Source: Bacillota bacterium | GTDB lineage: Bacteria; Bacillota; Clostridia; Oscillospirales; Oscillospiraceae | Assembly (NCBI GenBank): GCA_023406225.1 | Contig: JAEXWS010000195.1 | Coordinates: 1 to 8,568 of the forward strand | Direction: 5' to 3' | Length of the DNA stretch: 8,568 nt | Shown: one piece after another, positions 1 through 6,053 of the stretch | Layout of the letters: each line of letters opens with the position of its first letter | Position numbering within the stretch: the first letter of the stretch is position 1 | The notes under the pieces: model-generated | Databases searched by the model: none | What the model was told of the DNA's origin: nothing | What the model saw: the letters and a program-made list of their open reading frames with translations, nothing else | Made by a program: the position numbers and the translations under genes

Positions 1-1440
1 TCCACGGTGCAGTATTTCATCAAGACCGGCGTGAAGCGGGACGGCACCATCACCGCCCAGCAGGTCACCGGATACTGGGACGCGGGGGCTTACGTGACCA
101 CGAATCCCCGGGTGGATTACAACGCCGGGTTCGCGGCCAACGGCCCATACAAGATCCCCAACGCCCAGGTGGACACCTATGTCTGCATGACCAACCGCAC
201 CCTGGGCACGGCCTACCGGGGCTTCGGCGTGACGGAGGCGGCCACCCTCCATGAGCGCCAAATGGACGTCATCGCCCGGAAGCTCGGCATGGACCCCCTG
301 GCGCTCCGGCTCCACAACTGCCTGCACGACGGAGATGTGGGCATCACCGGGGAGATCATCACCACCTGCGCGGTGGAGGAGTGCCTCCGGGCGGCGGCGG
401 ACAACATCGGGTGGAAGGACCTGCCGGTGCGCTGGACGGATGAGGAGGGAAATCTCTGCGGCAAGGGCATCGCCTGCTTCAACAAGCTGACCGGCACCCC
501 CTCCACCACCTCCTGCATCGTCAAGATGAATGAGAACGGGTCGTTGTACATCTGGTCCGCCAGCCGGGAGATGGGCCAGGGCGTGACCACCACCATGCCG
601 CAGTTTGCGGCGGAGGCGCTGCATATGGACCTGGAGAAGATCAGCGTGGCTCCGGTGGACACCTCTCTGACCCCCTATGACAAGACCACCACCTCCTCCC
701 GGTCCACCTTTCACTCCGGCAACGCGATCCTGGAGGCCTGCGAGGACATCAAGCGCCAGCTCTGCGCTCTGGCCGCCGTCAAGTGGGGGTGCCCCGCGTC
801 GGATGTGACCTATACCGGCCAGGGAAACATCCAGCGCGTCTCCAATCCCGGCCAGCGCATCCACATCAGCCAGGTGGGCGGTTCCGGCATCCTCCACGAG
901 CAGCCGCCGGTGATCGCCGTGGGCCGCTACGGCACGTCCGATATCTTCGACCCGCCTCCGGTGGAGGGGCGGCAGTCCTCCAAGCCCACCATCATGTGGA
1001 TGATCGGCGCCCAGGCGGCCGTCGTGAAGGTAAATCCCGTCACGGGACGGGTGAAGGTGGTCCGCATGGGCGCGGCCCACGACGTGGGCAAGGCCGTCAA
1101 TCCCACGGGCTGCCTCCAGCAGATCGAGGGCTCCATCATCATGGGCCTGGGCCACGCGCTGACGGAGGAGATGATCTATGAGGACGGAAAGCTTTGCAAC
1201 GGCAATATGGTGGACTATAAGGTGCCGACCTTCATGGACGCCGACGTGGAGACAAAGATCACCCTGGTAGAAAACGGACACCCCGCGGGGCCCTTCGGCG
1301 TGAAGGGCATCGGGGAGCCGGGCATGGTCCCCACGGCGGCCGCCATCGCGGGCGCGGTCTGCCACGCCTGCAACACGGATTTTGAATCTCTCCCCATCAA
1401 GCCCGAGCATATTTTGTTCCGCAGGGAGGTGGACGGCTGA
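1..1440 (+). CDS. xdhA: Xanthine dehydrogenase-type molybdopterin-binding subunit (5' partial)
   Basis: C-terminal 479 residues of a large molybdenum hydroxylase subunit; the family is usually about 750 residues, so roughly the first third lies before the window. Frame 1 is open from the first base, and the GTG at position 7 is internal. Visible family motifs are AYRGFG (211-228), the MGQG molybdopterin loop (571-582), and KGIGEPG near the C terminus, whose Glu (codon 1315-1317) matches the catalytic Glu of xanthine dehydrogenase. The protein would carry the molybdenum cofactor and hydroxylate a purine, passing electrons to the FeS and FAD subunits encoded next. Its stop overlaps the next start by one base (TGATG at 1438-1442), which suggests translational coupling. 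The family is certain. The substrate (xanthine/urate) is inferred from the neighbouring guaD; other purine or N-heterocycle hydroxylases are possible. Confidence 0.9.
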   Translation, partial: STVQYFIKTGVKRDGTITAQQVTGYWDAGAYVTTNPRVDYNAGFAANGPYKIPNAQVDTYVCMTNRTLGTAYRGFGVTEAATLHERQMDVIARKLGMDPLALRLHNCLHDGDVGITGEIITTCAVEECLRAAADNIGWKDLPVRWTDEEGNLCGKGIACFNKLTGTPSTTSCIVKMNENGSLYIWSASREMGQGVTTTMPQFAAEALHMDLEKISVAPVDTSLTPYDKTTTSSRSTFHSGNAILEACEDIKRQLCALAAVKWGCPASDVTYTGQGNIQRVSNPGQRIHISQVGGSGILHEQPPVIAVGRYGTSDIFDPPPVEGRQSSKPTIMWMIGAQAAVVKVNPVTGRVKVVRMGAAHDVGKAVNPTGCLQQIEGSIIMGLGHALTEEMIYEDGKLCNGNMVDYKVPTFMDADVETKITLVENGHPAGPFGVKGIGEPGMVPTAAAIAGAVCHACNTDFESLPIKPEHILFRREVDG

Positions 1441-2375
1441 TGCTGCCGAAATTTGAACTCTACATGCCGGAGGATCTCCGGGAGGCCTGCCGGCTGAAGG
1501 CGGAGGGGGCGAAGCCCGTCTCCGGCGGCACGGACGTCTATGTGAACATGCACGCGGGAAAGGACGTCTCCGACAGGGTGGTGGACCTGAAGGGCCTGCG
1601 GGAGCTTCAGGGCCAGCGCTTCACGGAGGAGGGGCTGGACCTTGGCGCGCTGACCACTCACCGCCGCATGGAGACCTGGGACGTGATCCGGCGGCACTAC
1701 CACGCGCTCTACCAGGGCTGTTCCCAGGTGGGGTCCGTACAGATCCGCTGCCGGGGCACCCTGGGCGGAAACATCATGAACGGCGCGCCGTCGGCGGACT
1801 CCGTGGGGCCGCTGCTGGTCCACGGCGCCCAAGTGGCGGCGGCGGGGCCGGCGGGCGCGCGGTATATCCCGCTGGAGGCGTTCTATGTGGGCTTCAAGGC
1901 GTTCGACCTGGGGCCGGAGGAGCTTTTGACCCGCATCCGCGTCCCCCTGCCGCCTGAAAACGCAGGCAGCGCCTATTACAAATACACGCGGCGCGGGGCC
2001 ATGGATCTGGCGCTGCTGGGCGTCAGCGCCTATGTGGAGCTGGAGGGCGGCGTGATCCAGACCGCCCGGATCGCCCTGACCACCGCCGGGCCCACGCCCA
2101 TGCGCAGCCGCCGGGCCGAGGCGGTGCTGACGGGGCGGCGCCTCACGGACGAACTGCTCGTCCGGGCGGCGGAGGCCGTGGAGGCGGAGGGAAAGCCCCG
2201 CTCCAGCTGGCGGTCCAGCGCCGCGTTCCGCAGACGCCTGCTGCACGACGTGACCATCCTGGTCTTGCACGAGGCGGTCCGGCGGGCGCAAAAGCCCTGG
2301 GCGGAAAAAGGGGAACCGATCCCCGCGGCGCTGTATCCCGGTTTGACGGGCGCGCGGGTGAAAGAGGAGGAGTGA
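1440..2375 (+). CDS. xdhB: Xanthine dehydrogenase-type FAD-binding subunit
   Basis: A 311-residue protein, normal length for the medium subunit of prokaryotic molybdenum hydroxylases. The N-terminal FAD-binding domain (about 1-170) shows the two flavin loops: PVSGGTD at residues 26-32 and QIRCRGTLGGN at 101-111, followed by GAPSADS. The C-terminal half (about 180-285) fits the CO-dehydrogenase flavoprotein C-terminal domain. It lacks the long Cys-containing insert that holds a [4Fe-4S] cluster in 4-hydroxybenzoyl-CoA reductase, which argues against that enzyme. Role: takes electrons from the [2Fe-2S] subunit onto FAD and then to NAD+ or another acceptor. The ATG at 1440 overlaps the previous stop, and its ribosome site (GGGAGGTGG, about 1425-1433) lies inside the upstream gene. 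Confidence 0.9.
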   Translation: MLPKFELYMPEDLREACRLKAEGAKPVSGGTDVYVNMHAGKDVSDRVVDLKGLRELQGQRFTEEGLDLGALTTHRRMETWDVIRRHYHALYQGCSQVGSVQIRCRGTLGGNIMNGAPSADSVGPLLVHGAQVAAAGPAGARYIPLEAFYVGFKAFDLGPEELLTRIRVPLPPENAGSAYYKYTRRGAMDLALLGVSAYVELEGGVIQTARIALTTAGPTPMRSRRAEAVLTGRRLTDELLVRAAEAVEAEGKPRSSWRSSAAFRRRLLHDVTILVLHEAVRRAQKPWAEKGEPIPAALYPGLTGARVKEEE

Positions 2376-2378
2376 GTC

Positions 2379-2948
2379 ATGCGGCACGTGGAGATCGATG
2401 TGACGGTAAACGGCGAGCGGTATCAAAGGACCGTCCCCAGCAACCAGACCCTGCTGCGCTTTCTGCGGGAGGACCTGCAGCTAAACGGCGTGAAAGAGGG
2501 CTGCAACGAGGGGGAGTGCGGCGCCTGCACGGTTTTGGTGGACGGGGTCCCGGTCAATTCCTGCCTGGTGCTGGCGGCGGAGCTGAACGGGAAGTTCGTG
2601 CTGACCGTGGAGGGCCTGGCGGACGACTGCCGGCTCCATCCCCTGCAGGAGGCGTTTTTAGAGGCCGGCGCGGTCCAGTGCGGCTACTGCACCCCCGGCA
2701 TGCTGATGAGCGCCGTGGCCCTGCTCAACCGCTACCCCCATCCCACCCGGGAGCAGATCCGCAAGGAGATGGAGGGCAACCTCTGCCGCTGCACCGGCTA
2801 TACACGCATCGCGGACGGCGTTTTGCTGGCGGTGGAGAAAATGGACGCCCTCCGGGCCGAGGCGGCCGCGGAGGGACGGCCCGATCCGGAATTCCGCGGG
2901 ATCGGGCGGAACGCGGAAGCGGAGCCGGGCGGCCCGGCAGAGGGGTGA
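2379..2948 (+). CDS. xdhC: Xanthine dehydrogenase-type [2Fe-2S] subunit
   Basis: A 189-residue small subunit with all eight cluster ligands. The N-terminal plant-ferredoxin fold has C42, C47, C50 and C62 (CNEGECGAC, then NSC). The four-helix domain has C101, C104, C136 and C138 (QCGYCTPG and LCRCTGY). The two clusters carry electrons from the molybdenum centre to FAD. The ATG lies 3 bp after the previous stop, with a strong GAGGAGG ribosome site at about 2365-2371 inside the upstream gene. The last 40 or so residues after the helical domain are a low-complexity Ala/Glu/Gly/Pro-rich tail, longer than in typical homologues. The subunit order Mo-FAD-FeS is that of E. coli xdhABC. The family call is very secure; the purine substrate is inferred. 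Confidence 0.93.
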   Translation: MRHVEIDVTVNGERYQRTVPSNQTLLRFLREDLQLNGVKEGCNEGECGACTVLVDGVPVNSCLVLAAELNGKFVLTVEGLADDCRLHPLQEAFLEAGAVQCGYCTPGMLMSAVALLNRYPHPTREQIRKEMEGNLCRCTGYTRIADGVLLAVEKMDALRAEAAAEGRPDPEFRGIGRNAEAEPGGPAEG

Positions 2949-2955
2949 GCGCGCC

Positions 2956-3390
2956 GTGGGACGGGATGTGTCCGCCTACTTTTACCGGGGCGGCCTGAAT
3001 TGCGCCGAAACCGTCCTGCGCTGCCTGATCGAGGACGGCGCCATCCGCGCGCCCTTGGAGACGGTGCGGATGATGACGGGCTTTGGCGGCGGGATGCAGC
3101 GGGGGACCACCTGCGGCGCGGTGACGGCCGCCGTGGCGGCTCTGGGCTGGGCCGAGGGGCGGACGGAGCCGGAGGAGTCCCGCGCCGCGTCCGCCGCGGC
3201 GGTGCGGACGTTTTTGCAGCGGTTCGAGGCGGAGTTCGGCGCGCTGTCCTGCGAGGAGCTGCGCAGGGCCTGCGCCAGGGAACACGCGCTGAGATCCCAG
3301 GGGATGTACCGCAGCTGCACGGTGTTCGTGCAGCGCGCCGTGGACTTGGCGGAAGAGATTTTGGCCGGGACCGGCGCGGGCGCTTCGTGA
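2956..3390 (+). CDS. C_GCAxxG_C_C family putative redox-active protein
   Basis: A 144-residue protein with the layout of the C_GCAxxG_C_C family (about 140 residues, conserved cysteines, function unknown). It has N-terminal GLNCAE (C16), a glycine-rich GFGGGM (42-47), the motif CGAVTA (C53), then C99, C106 and C121. The usual last Gly of CGAxxG is Ala58 here. There is no signal peptide or membrane segment, so it is probably cytoplasmic. The start is GTG at 2956, 8 bp after the FeS-subunit stop, with AGAGGGG (2940-2945) as ribosome site; no ATG fits the conserved N terminus. Its position as the last gene of the molybdenum-hydroxylase operon suggests a redox, cofactor or electron-transfer accessory role, but this is inference from context only. 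Confidence 0.82.
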   Translation: MGRDVSAYFYRGGLNCAETVLRCLIEDGAIRAPLETVRMMTGFGGGMQRGTTCGAVTAAVAALGWAEGRTEPEESRAASAAAVRTFLQRFEAEFGALSCEELRRACAREHALRSQGMYRSCTVFVQRAVDLAEEILAGTGAGAS

Positions 3391-3403
3391 GGGCGCGGCA
3401 AAC

Positions 3404-3427
3404 AGGGGGCGGATCCTTCCGCCCCCT
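3404..3427 (+). terminator. GC-rich hairpin after the xdh operon (left end of repeat)
   Basis: A perfect 10-bp stem (3404-3413 with 3418-3427) and 4-base loop TCCT, starting 14 bp after the last operon stop codon. No T-run follows directly (CAGCTTGTCG comes next), so it is a weak or non-classical terminator, or a transcript-stabilising 3' end. It is also the left terminal palindrome of the composite repeat. Confidence 0.45.
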
Positions 3428-3560
3428 CAGCTTGTCGAAAAACCTGTATTTCAGGAATACCTTGCTGTCTGCGGCGGGGGAGCGCGAGGGGGCGGCAGCC
3501 CGCCTCGTATGGGATCAAATGCCCCGAAAAGCCGGCAGGCGTTCGGCGAGCGAAGCGAGG

Positions 3561-3589
3561 ACTTTCCCGGGGCTTTGCCCCGGGAAAGT
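3561..3589. repeat. 13-bp perfect hairpin inside the composite repeat
   Basis: Arms ACTTTCCCGGGGC (3561-3573) and GCCCCGGGAAAGT (3577-3589) with a TTT loop. It is preceded by GGCGAGCGAAGCGAGG, itself a small imperfect palindrome, and followed after GTAACGGCA by a T-run (ATTTTTA, about 3596-3602). Termination from the + strand is conceivable. Its placement inside the repeat suggests it belongs to the element. Confidence 0.6.
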
Positions 3590-3601
3590 AACGGCATTTT
3601 T

Positions 3602-3640
3602 AGGCTGTCGGGCAAGTCCGAAGGACTTTTTCGGCAGCCT
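3602..3640. repeat. 18-bp imperfect hairpin inside the composite repeat
   Basis: Arms 3602-3619 (AGGCTGTCGGGCAAGTCC) and 3623-3640 pair with loop GAA. As RNA read from the + strand, the stem has three G-U wobbles and one C-U mismatch. Wobble pairs on this strand hint that the folded RNA form may be what is kept. Confidence 0.55.
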
Positions 3641-3641
3641 G

Positions 3642-3665
3642 AGGGGGCGGATCCTTCCGCCCCCT
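3642..3665 (+). terminator. Second copy of the GC-rich terminal hairpin
   Basis: Identical 24-bp copy of the hairpin at 3404-3427 (10-bp perfect stem, loop TCCT). It is followed by GTTTGTATCCTT, a partly T-rich stretch, so this copy is the better candidate for stopping transcription before the GntR promoter. Confidence 0.5.
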
Positions 3666-3693
3666 GTTTGTATCCTTGCCCTAGGAGAAAAAT

Positions 3694-3722
3694 TTGCTTT
3701 TTTTTTAAAATTAGGCTAAAAT
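3694..3722 (+). promoter_or_regulatory. Predicted sigma-A promoter of the GntR gene
   Basis: TTGCTT (3694-3699), a 17-bp spacer and TAAAAT (3717-3722; five of six match TATAAT), in the only AT-rich island of this region, with a T9 run inside the spacer. This would start transcription near 3729, leaving a leader of about 50 bases. The gene therefore probably has its own promoter and is not merely read through from the xdh operon. No clear GntR operator (TNGTNNNACNA) was found nearby. Confidence 0.55.
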
Positions 3723-3779
3723 CCCATTGTGATCGTCAGTTTAAAGACCGCGGGAGCGCAGAGTTAGGAAGAAGATGCC

Positions 3780-4466
3780 ATGAGAAGAAAAGAGACGGAC
3801 GGAAAACGCCTTCCGGCGAAGGAGACGCTGCGGAGCAACATCAAGGATTATATCCAGCGGCAGATCGCCGCGGGCGTCTATCGGCCGGGAGACCGGATCG
3901 TGGAGACGCAGCTGGCCCGGGAGCTGAACGTGTCCCAGGCCCCTGTGCGGGAGGCGATCCTAGAGCTCGCCTCCATCGGCCTGCTGGAAGAGCGCCCCTA
4001 TTCGGGCACGTATGTAAAGGACCTGACCATCGCGGAGATCGAGGATATTTTCGATGTGCGGGCGTTTGTGGAGGAATACGCCGCCCGAAGGGCCGCGGAG
4101 CGGGCCTCGGAGGAGCAGCTCGCGCAGATGGAGGAGATCCTCCAGGAGATGGAGGAGGACCGGGAACTGGAACGCTTTGTCCATCTGGACATGGAGTTTC
4201 ACGGCGTGGTGATGGACGCGGCGGGGAGCCCGGCGCTGAAGCGGGCCTGGACCGTTCTGCGGATGGCGGAGTGGACCTATCTCTGCGCGGCGGTCACGGC
4301 GGTATCGCTGGATGAGATGGTGGCCCAGCACTGGAATATTTTCCGCTATCTGCAAAAGCGGGACGCGTCCAGCGCGGGCGCCTACATGCTTTTGCACATT
4401 CGGAACTTCGGAAAAGAGCTGGGGCAGTATTTTGAAAAAGAGAAGGGACGGGCGGCTGAGAGCTGA
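3780..4466 (+). CDS. GntR family transcriptional regulator, FCD (FadR) subfamily
   Basis: A 228-residue one-component regulator of typical FCD length. The winged-helix DNA-binding domain is at about 14-80 (PGDRIVETQLARELNVSQ, then PVREAILELASIGLLEERPY, then GTYV), a classic GntR signature. The FCD effector domain covers about 85-215 and keeps the metal/ligand residues D137, H141, H184 and H206. The ATG at 3780 has TAGGAAGAAG upstream as ribosome site. Regulators of this kind usually respond to an organic acid or pathway metabolite and bind as dimers. Placed between a molybdenum-hydroxylase operon and guaD, it is a plausible local controller of purine breakdown, but neither effector nor operator can be read from the sequence. 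Confidence 0.9.
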   Translation: MRRKETDGKRLPAKETLRSNIKDYIQRQIAAGVYRPGDRIVETQLARELNVSQAPVREAILELASIGLLEERPYSGTYVKDLTIAEIEDIFDVRAFVEEYAARRAAERASEEQLAQMEEILQEMEEDRELERFVHLDMEFHGVVMDAAGSPALKRAWTVLRMAEWTYLCAAVTAVSLDEMVAQHWNIFRYLQKRDASSAGAYMLLHIRNFGKELGQYFEKEKGRAAES

Positions 4467-4477
4467 CCGTCCGATGG

Positions 4478-4522
4478 AAAAGGGAAAGACCGGCTGATTT
4501 CATCAGCCGGTCTTTCCCTTTT
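4478..4522. terminator. Bidirectional terminator between gntR and guaD
   Basis: A 21-bp perfect stem (4478-4498 with 4502-4522) and TTC loop. An A-run at the left base and a T-run at the right base (CCCTTTTCG) make it a classical intrinsic terminator on both strands. It starts 11 bp after the GntR stop and lies 55 bp beyond the guaD stop, so it serves both convergent genes. Confidence 0.9.
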
Positions 4523-4577
4523 CGTGGCGTGAGAGGGGCGGCCTTGCGGCGCGCCTCAAAAGGCCGGGGAGGAAGGA

Positions 4578-5846
4578 TCATTCCGTGGAATAGACCTTCC
4601 GGCCGTCGCTCCAGACCGCCCGGATGGCTCCCGGCTGGCGCAGGTACACGCTGCGCTCCAGCCGTTCCGCCGCCGTCAGGGGGTGGGGCTGGGGGAGCGC
4701 GCCGTCGTCCAGCACCAGGGCGTGGAGCCGCTCGCCGGGGGCGAAGCCCGGCTGCGCCCCGAAATAGGCCGCTCCGGCGGAGGTGCCCAGGTACCACGCC
4801 TCCGGCACGGTCAAAAAGTCCGTCTCCCAGCCGTCCAGAACGCGCCGGGCCTTGGACGCCCGCACCGAGGCCGCCACCACGTCGAACATGTGGAGCTGGT
4901 CGCCTCCGCCGATGTCGCTGCCAAGGGCCACCCGCACGCCCTCGTTTAGCATGCCCCGCACCGGGGCCACGCCGGAGCAGAGGTTCTGGTTGGAGTTTGC
5001 GCAGTGGACCGCCGTTACCCCCGCGTCCCGCATGGCGGCCCGCTCCCGCTCGTCGGACCACACGCAGTGGGCCATGACGGTGCGCTTGTTCCACAGGCCG
5101 TACTTGTCGTAAGTTTCCCAATACTGCCTGCAGTCGGGGTGCAGCTCCTTCACCCAGGCGATCTCCCCGGTGTTTTCCGACAGGTGGGATTGGACGGGCA
5201 GGTCCCGCTCCGCCGCCAGCCGCCCCAGAAACGCCATCAGCTCATCCGTGCAGGAGGGGGTGAACCGGGGCGTCAGCACGGGCTTCACATGGGCGAAGTC
5301 CCCGCATTCCTCCAGCCACCGCAGCGTCTCCCGCATGGACTCCTCCGTGGTCTCCTGGAGGTCCTTCCCGCCGTTGCGGTCCATGTTCACCTTGCCCACA
5401 TATCCCGTGACGCCCGCTTTTTCCAGCTCCTCCATCAAAATCAGCGTGGCCTTTCGGTGGAGGGAGGAGAACATGCAGACCCGGGTGGTGCCGTTCTCGA
5501 TCAGCTCCCGGGCCAGACGGCGGTAGATCTCCCGGGCATAATCCGGGTCGGAGAACCGGGCCTCGGTGGGGAAGGCGTAGGCGTTCAGCCAGTCCAGCAG
5601 GGGAAGGTCCATCCCAGTGCCCAGCATGGGGTACTGGGGGGCGTGGAGATGCAGGTCCGCGAAGGATTGAAGGATCAGGCAGTCCCCCCAGTCCGTCACG
5701 GGCGCGCCCGCGTAGCGCTCCGGCAGCGCGGAGAACACCCCGGCCACCACGCCGTCCTCCACCGCCAGATAGCCGCCCTCCGTGACGTCCAGCTTTCCAA
5801 GCGCCGGGGCGGACACGATGGTACCTCTCAAAATTTCAGCAGCCAT
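4578..5846 (-). CDS. guaD: Guanine deaminase
   Basis: A 422-residue amidohydrolase that deaminates guanine to xanthine and ammonia using one zinc. Motifs are LHLHAPQYP with zinc ligands H66 and H68 (the APQY that follows is typical of guanine deaminases), QSHLSEN with H221 and acid E224, AHCVW with H260, HCANSNQNL (281-289), and GSDIGGGDQ with D311. Length matches the family (about 420-450). The common PGF before the HxH is LQSF here. The ATG at 5844-5846 has GAGGTG (minus strand, 5857-5852) five bases upstream. The leader carries a guanine riboswitch and terminator, so the gene is probably induced by its own substrate. Xanthine produced here would feed the xdh-type enzyme encoded nearby. Confidence 0.95.
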   Translation of the reverse strand: MAAEILRGTIVSAPALGKLDVTEGGYLAVEDGVVAGVFSALPERYAGAPVTDWGDCLILQSFADLHLHAPQYPMLGTGMDLPLLDWLNAYAFPTEARFSDPDYAREIYRRLARELIENGTTRVCMFSSLHRKATLILMEELEKAGVTGYVGKVNMDRNGGKDLQETTEESMRETLRWLEECGDFAHVKPVLTPRFTPSCTDELMAFLGRLAAERDLPVQSHLSENTGEIAWVKELHPDCRQYWETYDKYGLWNKRTVMAHCVWSDERERAAMRDAGVTAVHCANSNQNLCSGVAPVRGMLNEGVRVALGSDIGGGDQLHMFDVVAASVRASKARRVLDGWETDFLTVPEAWYLGTSAGAAYFGAQPGFAPGERLHALVLDDGALPQPHPLTAAERLERSVYLRQPGAIRAVWSDGRKVYSTE

Positions 5847-5878
5847 ACAAACACCTCGTCATCATGAAACGGTTCGAC

Positions 5879-5932
5879 AAAAACAAAAGGAGCGTCCGCC
5901 CGAGAGAACGCCGTTCCCTCACGCAGACACTC
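5879..5932 (-). terminator. Expression-platform terminator of the guaD riboswitch
   Basis: Read on the minus strand, GAGUGUCUGC (5932-5923) pairs with GCGGACGCUC (5899-5890). After one G-G mismatch (5922/5900), UGAGGGAAC (5921-5913) pairs with GUUCUCUCG (5909-5901) around loop GGC. One C then leads into UUUUGUUUUU (5888-5879). This is a strong intrinsic terminator. Its outermost pairs use GAG at 5932-5930, which is also the 3' strand of aptamer helix P1, so the full terminator and P1 cannot coexist. Ligand-stabilised P1 should weaken termination, giving an ON switch. The inner stem (5928-5894) could still form alone, but then sits five bases from the U-run. Confidence 0.8.
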
Positions 5933-5997
5933 ATAGCAGGGCCTTTCGGCGGCCCCGTAGAAACGTTCGCACCATGCTCCAGCGAACCTATATGAGC
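5930..5997 (-). promoter_or_regulatory. Guanine-class purine riboswitch aptamer
   Basis: The minus strand matches the purine aptamer as known from B. subtilis xpt. P1 is CUCAUA (5996-5991) with UAUGAG (5935-5930), extendable by a G-U pair. J1/2 is UAG. P2 is GUUCGC (5987-5982) with GCGAAC (5970-5965). L2 is UGGAGCAUGGU. J2/3 is the invariant GUUUCUAC (5964-5957). P3 is GGGCC (5955-5951) with GGCCC (5943-5939), and L3 is GCCGAAA. J3/1 is UGC, with C (5936) at the position of C74, the base that specifies guanine. Equivalents of U22, U47 and U51 are present. L2 is about two bases longer than normal and the L3 CC is shifted by one, so the kissing contact is atypical. It sits in the guaD leader, between the promoter and a terminator. 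Confidence 0.88.
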
Positions 5998-6024
5998 TTT
6001 CACCAGTTGTATGTCGCCGTCTTT

Positions 6025-6053
6025 ACGATAGCACAGGCCGTCCCGGAATGCAA
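6025..6053 (-). promoter_or_regulatory. Predicted extended -10 promoter of guaD
   Basis: On the minus strand: TTGCAT (6053-6048), a 17-bp spacer, then TATCGT (6030-6025) preceded by TGC, an extended -10. Transcription would begin near 6018, about 20 bases before the riboswitch P1 helix. Spacing and order (promoter, aptamer, terminator, ribosome site, guaD) fit a complete riboswitch leader. Confidence 0.65.

Larger units (their letters stand above)
3404..3665. repeat. Composite intergenic repeat with inverted palindromic ends (MITE/BIME-like)
   Basis: A 262-bp non-coding block between the xdh operon and the GntR gene. Both ends carry the same 24-bp perfect hairpin (10-bp arms AGGGGGCGGA / TCCGCCCCCT, loop TCCT). 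Beyond the hairpins the flanks are inverted copies: CAGCTTGTCGAAAAA inside the left end, and the reverse complement of CAGGCTGCCGAAAAA inside the right end. The 39-bp termini therefore match as inverted repeats at 32 of 39 positions. Between them are a 13-bp perfect hairpin (3561-3589) and an imperfect 18-bp hairpin (3602-3640). Spurious frames run through the block, but none looks like protein. It resembles a dispersed palindromic element; multi-copy status cannot be seen from one window. Confidence 0.65.

Noticed and set aside
7..9. GTG at position 7 as the start of the molybdopterin subunit
   Set aside because: The frame is open to the window edge, and the translation there is already mid-domain, so the gene begins upstream.
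1215..2426. 403-codon open frame on the minus strand opposite the Mo and FAD subunits
   Set aside because: It is antisense to two genes with clear domain motifs. Its translation is Arg/Pro/Gly/His-rich with no recognisable family, as expected from GC-rich codon bias.
3723..3745. Possible GntR operator around TTGTGATCGTCA
   Set aside because: It is not a convincing inverted repeat and does not match TNGTNNNACNA, so autoregulation cannot be supported.
3000..4315. Overlapping plus-strand frames across the spacer 3391-3779 (3000-3719 and 3509-4315)
   Set aside because: They run out of frame through the C_GCAxxG gene, the hairpin repeat and the GntR gene. There is no ribosome site, and the real genes explain the region.
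5004..5867. 287-codon plus-strand open frame opposite guaD
   Set aside because: It is the shadow of guaD, whose catalytic residues are complete on the minus strand. The predicted protein has no domain character.
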